Shown in pieces: positions 6,921 to 14,492 of a DNA stretch of 64,000 nt (its first letter is position 1; each line of letters begins with the position of its first letter). The stretch lies in the NCBI RefSeq assembly GCF_049856295.1, contig NZ_JBNDMZ010000006.1, positions 198,333-262,332 on the forward strand, read 5' to 3'. A model generated the notes under the pieces. That model did no database searches. It was given only the letters and a program-made list of their open reading frames with translations, and had not been told where the DNA came from. A program made the position numbers and the translations under genes. Source of the stretch: JB111 sp049856295. GTDB lineage: Bacteria; Actinomycetota; Actinomycetes; Actinomycetales; Actinomycetaceae.

Positions 6921-8546
6921 ATGGCCAAGAGCATCGCTTTCGACGAGGAGGCCCGGCGCGGGATGGAGCGTGGGCTCAACGTCCTCGCCGACACCGTCAA
7001 GGTCACCCTCGGCCCCAAGGGCCGCAACGTCGTCCTCGAGAAGAAGTGGGGCGCCCCCACGATCACGAACGACGGCGTCTCGATCGCCAAGGAGATCGAG
7101 CTCGAGGAGCCGTACGAGAAGATCGGCGCCGAGCTCGTCAAGGAGGTCGCCAAGAAGACGGACGACGTCGCGGGTGACGGCACCACCACCGCCACCGTGC
7201 TCGCCCAGGCGCTCGTGCGCGAGGGCCTGCGCAACGTCGCCGCCGGCGCCAACCCGATCGCGCTGCGCCGCGGCATCGAGAAGGCCGTCGAGGTCGTCGT
7301 CGAGCGCCTCTTCGCCGACGCCAAGGAGATCGAGACCAAGGAGCAGATCGCCGCGACCGCCGCGATCTCCGCCGGCGACCCGGCCATCGGCGAGCTCATC
7401 GCCGAGGCCCTGGACAAGGTCGGCAAGGAGGGTGTCGTCACCGTCGAGGAGTCGAACACCTTCGGCCTCGAGCTCGAGCTGACCGAGGGCATGCGCTTCG
7501 ACAAGGGCTTCCTCTCGCCCTACTTCGTCACCGACGCGGACCGCCAGGAGGTCGTCCTCGAGGACGCCTACGTGCTGCTCGTCGAGTCGAAGGTCTCCAG
7601 CGTCAAGGACCTGCTCCCGCTGCTCGAGAAGGTCATCCAGTCGGGCAAGCCGCTGGCGATCATCGCCGAGGACGTCGAGGGCGAGGCGCTCACCACGCTC
7701 GTTCTCAACAAGATCCGTGGCACGTTCAAGTCCGCCGCCGTCAAGGCGCCCGGCTTCGGCGACCGCCGCAAGGCGATGCTGCAGGACATGGCCATCCTCA
7801 CGGGCGGCCAGGTCATCTCCGAGACCGTCGGCCTCACGCTCGAGAGCGCGGACCTCGACGTCCTCGGTCGCGCCCGCAAGGTCGTCATGACCAAGGACGA
7901 GACCACGATCGTCGAGGGCGCCGGCGAGGCGGACCTCATCGAGGGTCGCGTCCAGCAGATCCGCGGCGAGATCGAGAACTCGGACTCGGACTACGACCGC
8001 GAGAAGCTCCAGGAGCGTCTCGCCAAGCTCGCCGGCGGTGTCGCCGTCATCAAGGCGGGCGCGGCCACCGAGGTCGAGCTCAAGGAGCGCAAGCACCGCA
8101 TCGAGGACGCCGTCCGCAACGCGAAGGCTGCCGTCGAGGAGGGCATCGTCGCCGGTGGTGGCGTCGCGCTCATCCAGGCGGCCACCGCGCTCGAGTCGCT
8201 CGCGCTCGAGGGTGACGAGGCCACCGGTGCGAACATCGTCCGCACCGCGGTCGACGCCCCGCTCAAGCAGATCGCGGTCAACGCCGGCCTCGAGGGCGGC
8301 GTCGTGGCGGAGAAGGTGCGCGGCCTCCCCGCGGGCCACGGCCTCAACGCCGCGACCGGCGACTACGAGGACCTCCTCGCCGCCGGCGTCAACGACCCGG
8401 TGAAGGTCACGCGTTCGGCGCTGCAGAACGCCGCGTCCATCGCGGGCCTGTTCCTCACGACCGAGGCGATCGTCGCCGACAAGCCGGAGAAGGCCGCCCC
8501 GGCCGTCCCGGGCGGCGACGACATGGGTGGCATGGGCGGCTTCTGA
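6921..8546 (+). CDS. groEL: 60-kDa chaperonin GroEL
   Basis: A 541-aa group I chaperonin that folds proteins in an ATP-driven double ring. The sequence is intact from MAKSIAFDEEARRGMERG through the ATP-site motif GDGTTTATVLA (about residues 85-95) to the flexible Gly/Met tail ending GGMGGF. It stands alone, without groES next to it, as is common for the main GroEL of actinobacteria. A GTGGAGGAA Shine-Dalgarno lies upstream of ATG 6921; an in-frame ATG at 6843 is rejected because it lacks the family N-terminus. Two CIRCE operators precede it and a strong terminator follows. Confidence 0.99.
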   Translation: MAKSIAFDEEARRGMERGLNVLADTVKVTLGPKGRNVVLEKKWGAPTITNDGVSIAKEIELEEPYEKIGAELVKEVAKKTDDVAGDGTTTATVLAQALVREGLRNVAAGANPIALRRGIEKAVEVVVERLFADAKEIETKEQIAATAAISAGDPAIGELIAEALDKVGKEGVVTVEESNTFGLELELTEGMRFDKGFLSPYFVTDADRQEVVLEDAYVLLVESKVSSVKDLLPLLEKVIQSGKPLAIIAEDVEGEALTTLVLNKIRGTFKSAAVKAPGFGDRRKAMLQDMAILTGGQVISETVGLTLESADLDVLGRARKVVMTKDETTIVEGAGEADLIEGRVQQIRGEIENSDSDYDREKLQERLAKLAGGVAVIKAGAATEVELKERKHRIEDAVRNAKAAVEEGIVAGGGVALIQAATALESLALEGDEATGANIVRTAVDAPLKQIAVNAGLEGGVVAEKVRGLPAGHGLNAATGDYEDLLAAGVNDPVKVTRSALQNAASIAGLFLTTEAIVADKPEKAAPAVPGGDDMGGMGGF

Positions 8547-8574
8547 TCCGCTGAGCCCACCCGGGCAGCACGTC

Positions 8575-8615
8575 GACGGCGGGCCGTCTCCCCTCGCGGG
8601 AGGCGGCCCGCCGTC
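8575..8615 (+). terminator. groEL terminator
   Basis: A long hairpin, GACGGCGGGCCG with a matching CGGCCCGCCGTC arm and an inner CTCCC/GGGAG extension, begins about 30 nt after the groEL stop. Confidence 0.85.
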
Positions 8616-8702
8616 GTCCGTCCGGGGAGTGGCCGGGACCAGGTCGTCGGGGCCGGCCGGTCAGCGCCGCCTCGTCAGGAGCAGGCAGTCAGGAGCAGCC
8701 GG

Positions 8703-9464
8703 TCAGGCGTCGTCCGCCAGCGCGTGGGCGGGGAGGATCTGCGCGGTGGCCGAGCACAGGACGGTGATCGGTGTCGGGTCGGCGGTGATCCCGGGGAGCG
8801 GCTCGATGTCGAGCAGGACGAGCGGATGCTCGCCGGACCCGTCGTGGTTCGGGGCCGTGCCGAGGTCCGGCCCGCTGCCGGAGGTCGTCGCGCCGCCGTC
8901 GGCGGCCGTCCCGTGCTCGATGCACACGCCCCACGAGCTCGGCGTGCGCGATCCGTCGGCGAGCTCGAGGGGGAGCGGCGCGAACGCCCGGCCCACGTAC
9001 GTCTCGCCGGGGGCGAGCACGATGCCGCGGGCGTTGAGCGGGACGACGGTCTGCGGCGCGGCCCGGCTCGTCAGCCAGGCCACCCCGCCCTCGACCTCGA
9101 CCGCGGACGGGATCGCGGCCGGGTCGGAGGCAAGGTCCTCGGCGGTCGGGTTCGCGGTGCCGATGCCGCGGACGAGCAGCATGTCGGCCGCGCCGGTGTT
9201 CGTCACCTCGTAGACCGCCTCGAGCGACGGCTGCGCCGGGTCCGCTGCCGCGCCCGTCGTGTCGAGCTCGACCGTGAGGGAGAGCCCGTCCGCCGCGGTG
9301 GAGCGGGTGACGCCGTCGGCGTCGTCGGCGTCGGGAGTCTCGACGGGGACCTCCTCGCCGGCGGTCCCGGCGGGCCCGACCGGGGCGTCGTCGGCGCACG
9401 AGGCCAGGCCGAGGGCGAGCAGACCTGCCGCGACGGCGACGGCAGGACGGGGGCGCAGGCTCAT
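8703..9464 (-). CDS. Secreted lipoprotein of unknown function
   Basis: A 253-aa protein with a lipoprotein signal peptide: basic start, hydrophobic core AVAVAAGLLALGL and lipobox LASC (Cys near residue 23), so it should be anchored to the outer face of the membrane. After an Asp/Glu-rich linker comes a beta-rich domain with TVELDTTG, YEVTNTGAADMLL and NARGIVLAPGETYVGRAF, reminiscent of the immunoglobulin-like DUF4352 class but not clearly a member. Two Cys (in WGVCIEHG and ITVLCSATAQ) may pair. No operon partner; divergent from the USP gene. Function unknown. Confidence 0.75.
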   Translation of the reverse strand: MSLRPRPAVAVAAGLLALGLASCADDAPVGPAGTAGEEVPVETPDADDADGVTRSTAADGLSLTVELDTTGAAADPAQPSLEAVYEVTNTGAADMLLVRGIGTANPTAEDLASDPAAIPSAVEVEGGVAWLTSRAAPQTVVPLNARGIVLAPGETYVGRAFAPLPLELADGSRTPSSWGVCIEHGTAADGGATTSGSGPDLGTAPNHDGSGEHPLVLLDIEPLPGITADPTPITVLCSATAQILPAHALADDA

Positions 9465-9565
9465 CGGCCCAGCGTGGCAGAGATCGGCGGCGCACGGAGG
9501 CGGTCGGAGCGTTCGTATGATGCGACCGGGCCGCCGGTCGGCGGCCGCGACCGAGAGGATGTCCC

Positions 9566-9973
9566 GTGTCGATCGTCGTGGGCTACGTGCCGACGCCCGA
9601 GGGGCGCTCCGCCCTGCGTCGGGCCGCCGAGGAGGCCCGGGTCCGCGGTGCCAAGCTGCTCGTCGTCAGCTCCCAGCACGGCGGTCGCACGTGGGACCCC
9701 GCGGAGGCCGCCCGCTTCGAGGACGACCTCGACCGCGTGCGCGCCGACCTCGAGGCGGCGGGCGTCGAGCACGAGGTGCGCACGCTCGTGCGGGGGTACG
9801 ACCCCTCCGACGACCTCGTCGAGGTGGCTCGCGCGGAGGACGCCCACATGATCGTCATCGGGCTGCGCCGGCGCTCCCAGGTCAGCAAGCTCATCCTCGG
9901 CTCGAACGCCCAGCAGATCCTCATGAAGGCCGACGTCCCGGTCCTGGCCGTCAAGGGCGCGCCGGAGCCGTGA
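9566..9973 (+). CDS. Universal stress protein, single domain
   Basis: A 135-aa UspA-fold protein. It begins SIVVGYVPTPEGRSALRRA, matching the first strand and helix of the fold, and ends with the nucleotide-binding segment IGLRRRSQVSKLILGSNAQQILMKADVPVLAVK, equivalent to G-x2-G-x9-G(S/T) with some departures (GLRRRSQ in place of the usual G-x-x-G). ATP binding is therefore possible but not certain. A GTG start at 9566 follows GAGAGGATG, and a TATGAT box lies upstream near 9516. It is followed closely by an MFS gene. Confidence 0.9.
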   Translation: MSIVVGYVPTPEGRSALRRAAEEARVRGAKLLVVSSQHGGRTWDPAEAARFEDDLDRVRADLEAAGVEHEVRTLVRGYDPSDDLVEVARAEDAHMIVIGLRRRSQVSKLILGSNAQQILMKADVPVLAVKGAPEP

Positions 9974-10025
9974 CGGGCCCGACCTCCGACCGCCGCGCGC
10001 CGGCGGACCGGCCGAGGTGCGCCGG

Positions 10026-11336
10026 GTGAGCGCACCGACCGGCCCGTCCCGCCGCCTCCCGCGCGGCGCGAGCGTGGCGTTCCTCGTCGTCGCCGTCCTC
10101 GTCATCGGGCTCAACCAGCGACCGGCGATCACGGCCATCCCGCCGATCCAGGACGTCATCGCGTCCGACCTCGGCATGGGCCCGGCGGTCACCGGCGCCC
10201 TGACGTCGGTGCCGCTCGTCTGCTTCTCCCTCGTCGGCCTCGTGGTGCCCGCGCTCGTGCGCCGGCTCGGGGTGGACCGGCTCATGCTCGTCGGGCTGAT
10301 CCTGCTCGGGGTCGCGGTGGCGGCCCGGCCCTGGGGCGGCGCGGTCGTGCTGTTCGCCGGGACGATCCTCGTGGGCGCCGCGATCACGATCGCCAACGTC
10401 CTCCAGCCGGTCGTCATCCGTCGGGACGTTCCCACGCGCGTCGGAACGCTCATGCCTGTCTCGACCGCCGCCCTGTCCACCGGGGCCGCCCTCGCCTCGC
10501 TCGTGGCCGTCGACCTCGAGCAGTGGCTCGGCTGGCGCGCCACGCTCGCGCTGCTCGCGGCCCCGATCGCAGTGGCCGTCCTCCTGTGGGCCGTCCGGGT
10601 GCGGGCCACCTCGGGGGAGGACGCCGACCCGGCCGGCACGACGACGACAACCGGATCGACGCCGGAACCCGAGGCGACGAAGACAACCGGATCGACGCCG
10701 GACCCCGAAGCCCTCGTGCGGCCGAGCGTGGAGACGTACCCGGAGCGACGGTCCGCGTGGGCCGAGGGGTCGAGCTGGTGGCTCGCGGCCTTCTTCGGGC
10801 TCCAGTCCACCCTGTTCTTCTCCGCGGCGGCCTGGCTGCCCTCGATCCTCGCCGATCGCGCGGAGGCGAGCCGCTCCGACGGCGGGATCGCGCTCACCGT
10901 CTACTTCCTCCTCGGCGTCGTCGGGGCGCTCGCCACCCCCGTCGTCGTGCGGCTGCTGGGGAGCTACCGCCGGGCGTCCCCCGTGCCCGGCGCGGGGTGG
11001 GCGATCGGGATGGTCGGACTGCTCGTCGCCCCGGACGCGTGGCTCGTGTGGGTGATCGTCGCCGGCGCGGGGCAGGGGATGGGCATCAGCCTCGGCCTCA
11101 CCCTCGTGGCGGTGCGGCCGGTCGACGTGGTCCACGGCCGGAGCGTGTCCTCGATGGCGCAGTCGGTCGGTTACGCGATCGCCGCATTCGGCCCGGTGGT
11201 GCTCGGTCGGGTCTACGGGCTCACCGGCGACTGGGTGGCCGGCTGCCTGCTCATGCTCGGGCTGTCGATCGCCCTCGTCGTCACGGGCTTCCCCGCGTCC
11301 TCGCCCCGGCCGCTCGGCCTCCCGCGAGGGGCCTGA
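10026..11336 (+). CDS. MFS transporter of the CynX/NimT group
   Basis: A 436-aa, 12-helix major facilitator. The N-terminal motif VLVIGLNQRPAITAIPPIQD is typical of the CynX/NimT (cyanate/2-nitroimidazole transporter) group, and VPALVRRLGVDRLM is the loop 2-3 region. The central cytoplasmic loop (about residues 197-240) is a low-complexity linker encoded by a direct DNA repeat (the 20 bases from 10646 recur from 10684). The start at GTG 10026 is preferred over GTG 10017 because GAGG lies at a suitable distance only from the former. Cyanate or drug transport is a family-level guess. Confidence 0.8.
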   Translation: MSAPTGPSRRLPRGASVAFLVVAVLVIGLNQRPAITAIPPIQDVIASDLGMGPAVTGALTSVPLVCFSLVGLVVPALVRRLGVDRLMLVGLILLGVAVAARPWGGAVVLFAGTILVGAAITIANVLQPVVIRRDVPTRVGTLMPVSTAALSTGAALASLVAVDLEQWLGWRATLALLAAPIAVAVLLWAVRVRATSGEDADPAGTTTTTGSTPEPEATKTTGSTPDPEALVRPSVETYPERRSAWAEGSSWWLAAFFGLQSTLFFSAAAWLPSILADRAEASRSDGGIALTVYFLLGVVGALATPVVVRLLGSYRRASPVPGAGWAIGMVGLLVAPDAWLVWVIVAGAGQGMGISLGLTLVAVRPVDVVHGRSVSSMAQSVGYAIAAFGPVVLGRVYGLTGDWVAGCLLMLGLSIALVVTGFPASSPRPLGLPRGA

Positions 11337-11422
11337 CCGCCCGAGCGGGAACGTCCCGGTCCGCACCGGGTGCGTGGCGTGCGCGGGCGCGCGCACCGGC
11401 CGGTCTGACGTACGTCGCGGGT

Positions 11423-11486
11423 CGGATCCGCGGCTCCCGACCCAGCCGATCGGATCCGCGGCCCCCGACCTAGCCGGCCGGATCCG
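11423..11486. repeat. 28-bp tandem repeat spanning a stop codon
   Basis: Two full 28-bp units beginning CGGATCCGCGGC (11423-11450 and 11451-11478, differing at a few bases) and the first 8 bases of a third. The second unit contains the TAG stop of the minus-strand HD gene. It fills the junction of two convergent genes. Confidence 0.85.
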
Positions 11487-12420
11487 TGCTGCTCGTCCCG
11501 AGCTCGGCGATCTCGGCGGCGACGTTGACCCGGGCCCGCTCCTCCCAGCGGGCACGACCCTCGGGGGTCGAGAAGATCGGACCACCCTCGGCGAGCGCCC
11601 GCAGGACCGCGGCGCGGCCGGACGCGAAGTCCTCGTCCGGCACGTGGGCGTACTCGGCCCGGACGTCCGCGGCGTACTCGGCGTAGCGGCCCGCGGGCGC
11701 GGCGAGGATCGCCAGGTCGGCGTCGCCGAGCAGCGCGGCGTCGCGGTCGCCTCCCGCGTGCTCCGCCGTGGTCAGCACGAGCCGCGCGACCTCGTCCGCG
11801 AGCCCGGGGGAGCCGGCCGGGCCGATCGCCGGGTCGGCGAGCGCGGCGGAGGCGAGCTCGGCCGACGCCCGCTCGTCGTCCGGCGTGCGACCCCCGTGGA
11901 CGGCGTCGTGGAACCAGGCCGCCAGCTCGACGGCGGGGGAGACCTCCGCGCCGTCGGCCGCCAGCTGGTCGAGGTCGAGCAGGATCCCGTCGAGGTGCCG
12001 CACGTCGTGGTACCGACGGTGCGGCTCCTGCCACCGCTCGAGAAGGTCGTCACCGAGCCCGACCCAGGCGTCGGTCGCGCCGACCCCGGCGATGCGCTCG
12101 CCGAGGCCGGCCCAGCGTGCGCGCAGGTCGGCGACGAGCCGCCGGCGCCGCTCCTCGGTGCGCCGGACGAGCGCGACCCGGAGCCCCGAGCCGGACAGGC
12201 GCCGGAGCAGGGTGCGGCGGTCCACCCGCTCGGCTCCCGCAGCGACCAGGGCGTCGAGCGCGCCGGCCGGCACGTCGTAGTGGTCGAGGTCGAACGACCT
12301 CGGCGGGAGGCGCTGGTCCCGCGCGAACGCGTGGAGCTCCTCGAGCGAGACGTCCGAGACGAGGTGCGACCACGTGGTGCCGTGGGCGGGCCACAGCGGG
12401 TCGTCCACCAGGAGGGCCAT
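11470..12420 (-). CDS. DUF4031 plus HD-domain predicted phosphohydrolase
   Basis: A 316-aa two-domain protein. Residues 1-85 are DUF4031 (MALLVDDPLW, then SFDLDHYDVP). Residues 100-305 form an HD-type domain with His138-Asp139 and His142 (YHDVRHL), the catalytic HD pair His171-Asp172 (WFHDAVHG) and Asp233 (GDADLAIL), a full set of metal ligands for a metal-dependent phosphohydrolase. The ATG at 12420 is 6 nt behind TAGCAT (leaderless). A related HD gene lies 600 bp upstream on the same strand but has lost key residues. The substrate (nucleotide or phosphoester) is unknown. Confidence 0.88.
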   Translation of the reverse strand: MALLVDDPLWPAHGTTWSHLVSDVSLEELHAFARDQRLPPRSFDLDHYDVPAGALDALVAAGAERVDRRTLLRRLSGSGLRVALVRRTEERRRRLVADLRARWAGLGERIAGVGATDAWVGLGDDLLERWQEPHRRYHDVRHLDGILLDLDQLAADGAEVSPAVELAAWFHDAVHGGRTPDDERASAELASAALADPAIGPAGSPGLADEVARLVLTTAEHAGGDRDAALLGDADLAILAAPAGRYAEYAADVRAEYAHVPDEDFASGRAAVLRALAEGGPIFSTPEGRARWEERARVNVAAEIAELGTSSTDPAG

Positions 12421-12477
12421 GCCCCGATGCTAGGGGGCCGTGCGGCCGGCGGGTCCGAGCCGGCCGCGCCGCCCGGC

Positions 12478-12768
12478 TCACACCGCGAACATGCCGTGCG
12501 CCGCAGTCTCCGCCTCGTCGTACCCGCGCGCGGCCGAGTCCAGCGCGAGCGAGATCTGGTCGAGGTTCGCCTCGACCTGCGACTGCACCGTGCGCCACTG
12601 GTCCGAGCAGGTGCCGAACGCGACCGACGCGCCACCCGTCCACGTGCTCTGCAGCGCCACGAGGTGCGCCATCATCGCGGCGACCTCGCCGCGCACCGAG
12701 CTCGCCGTGGTGCGCACCTGCGCCGCCGCAGTCGCGACCTCGCCGCTGTCGACCTGGAACCGTGCCAT
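12478..12768 (-). CDS. WXG100-family protein (EsxA/B-like)
   Basis: A 96-aa helical hairpin protein with the central W43-T44-G45 turn and the C-terminal secretion signal Y83DEAE87 (YxxxD/E). Such proteins are secreted by type VII (ESX) systems. No ESX core gene (eccC, eccD, mycP) is in this window, so it is an orphan here; the machinery is presumably elsewhere. It sits between two paralogous HD-domain genes on the same strand, which may be coincidental or may mark a small functional unit. Confidence 0.88.
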   Translation of the reverse strand: MARFQVDSGEVATAAAQVRTTASSVRGEVAAMMAHLVALQSTWTGGASVAFGTCSDQWRTVQSQVEANLDQISLALDSAARGYDEAETAAHGMFAV

Positions 12769-13011
12769 GACCTCCCCCGTCCCGGCCCCGCCCGGTGCGG
12801 GGCCAACGGGGGTGACGCTACGAACGCGCCGGACGTGGCGCCGCGCGCCGACGCCCCACCGGTGGACAGGGTGGTCGTGGGACGAGCTGTGGAGACGGCG
12901 TGCCGACAGATCCGTTTCGGCGTGCGCCGGACCCGCGAGTCTCGGACCGCGAGGTTCGGGCCCGCACGGCTCGGCACGGCCGGGCGCGGCTCCGTCCCGG
13001 CGCGCGGACGG

Positions 13012-14274
13012 TCAGCGACGCCGACGGCGGGGTGCGTCGTCGGGCCCGCGCTCCATGCCCGAGCGCGTGGTGAGGTCGTCGGGCGTCGGGGCGGACTCCT
13101 GAAGGTCCGTCGGGACGCGTCGCTCGCCCGGGCGGGCGGGCTCGGTCGGTTCGTCGCGTTCGGGCTCGGTCGGACGGACTGGCGGGGACGGCCTCGGCGG
13201 CGGGGGGAGCGGGGCACCTCCGGCTCGTGGGCGGGCGAGCAGCTCGTCCGGCCCCATCTCGAGGGTCGAGGTGAGCGGGCCGGGCCGGTCCGCGGGACGG
13301 CCGGGGCCTGGGCCTGGGCCAGGTCCGGGGCCGGGGGTGGTGCCGGGCAGCCGGTCGGCGATCGGGACCCGCGCGGGCTCCGGCTCGGCCGCGTCGGCGG
13401 GCTGCACCGGTGCGGGGCGGAACGTCCCGGGACGGTCGGCCTCGGGCCGGCGACCAGGCTGGTCCGGGTGCAGATCGTGGTCCGGGTGCACGCGCATCGG
13501 GTGCTCGGCCGCCGGACGGCCGCCGGCCTCATCCGCTGCGACGCCCGCCTCGGCCGCCGCGACGTCACCCTCCGGCCCGGATGCGCCGAGACCGTCGAGC
13601 TCCGAGCGGAGGATCTCGTGCTCCGACGTGAGGTTCTCGCGGGCCGCGTCCTCCCAGTCGGCCGCCATCGGGCTGGCGTAGATCCGCCGGCGCCCGAGCA
13701 GCGCCTCGACGATCGCCAGGCGGGCCTGGACGTAGTGGCGCACGGGGATGTGCGCGTACTCGGCGCGCACGGTCTCCCGGTAGGCGCGGTACTCCTGGGG
13801 ACGCTTCGCCAGCACCGCCAGGTGTGCGTCGGCGAGCGCGAGCTGGTCGATGTCCCCGCGGTCGCCCTCGTGACCGCGCAGGTGGACGACGAGCTCCGCG
13901 ACCCGGTCCGCGACGTCGTCGGCCACGCCGAGCCGGCCGAGCTCCGCGCGCGCCACGTCCGCGGACGCCACCTCGTCCTCGCCGGCGGCGCGGCGGTAGG
14001 CGTGCTCCTCGGCCACCGAGAACACGACCCCGTGGTACCAGGCGGCGAGCCGTACGACGTCGGGGTGATGGGTCTCCTGCGCGAGCTCGTCGACCTTCAT
14101 CAGCACGAAGGTGAGGTGCTTGACCCCGTGGTGGTGGCGGCCGGGTGCCGACCACCGGGCGAGCAGGTCCCGGGCGTGCTCCTCGAGCTCGACGGCGGGT
14201 GCGGTCGCGCCGACGGCCGCGGCGCTGCGGGCGAAGGCGGCGGGGAGCCACTGGGGAGCGTCGGTGACGCCCAT
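13012..14274 (-). CDS. Degenerate HD-domain protein with long Pro-rich tail
   Basis: A 420-aa protein. Residues 1-235 align by eye with the HD domain of the gene at 11470-12420, including the segments AEYAHIPVRHYVQARLAIVEALL and the ARENLTSEHEIL end. However, both His-Asp pairs have become His-Gly: His49-Gly50 and His81-Gly82 in place of His138-Asp139 and His171-Asp172 of the paralogue; His53 and Asp149 remain. A metal-dependent hydrolase activity is therefore doubtful. The remaining 185 residues are disordered, with PGPGPGPGPG repeats and a basic end RRRRR. GGAGGAAGG precedes the ATG. Perhaps a binding or regulatory relative of the active paralogue. Confidence 0.8.
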   Translation of the reverse strand: MGVTDAPQWLPAAFARSAAAVGATAPAVELEEHARDLLARWSAPGRHHHGVKHLTFVLMKVDELAQETHHPDVVRLAAWYHGVVFSVAEEHAYRRAAGEDEVASADVARAELGRLGVADDVADRVAELVVHLRGHEGDRGDIDQLALADAHLAVLAKRPQEYRAYRETVRAEYAHIPVRHYVQARLAIVEALLGRRRIYASPMAADWEDAARENLTSEHEILRSELDGLGASGPEGDVAAAEAGVAADEAGGRPAAEHPMRVHPDHDLHPDQPGRRPEADRPGTFRPAPVQPADAAEPEPARVPIADRLPGTTPGPGPGPGPGPGRPADRPGPLTSTLEMGPDELLARPRAGGAPLPPPPRPSPPVRPTEPERDEPTEPARPGERRVPTDLQESAPTPDDLTTRSGMERGPDDAPRRRRR

Positions 14275-14492
14275 GTCGTGCGCCTTCCTCCGGTCGGGGC
14301 CTCGTGCGCGGGCCGTGCGGTCCGCGCCGACGATCGTAGTCGCGCACCCCGGGACCCGCGCACGGGCCGGTCTCCCCGTCGGCCGCGCGAGGACGGGCGA
14401 GGCGCAGTCCGCCGCGACTCCGGCGGACCGCGCGTGACCTTCGCGACCGGCGGGGACCTCGCGGGCCCGCCCGGGGCCAGTAGAGTGCCTGC

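Noticed and set aside
12478..12768. A local type VII secretion locus
   Set aside because: Only the WXG100 substrate is present; no EccC-type ATPase, EccD or mycosin gene lies in the window.
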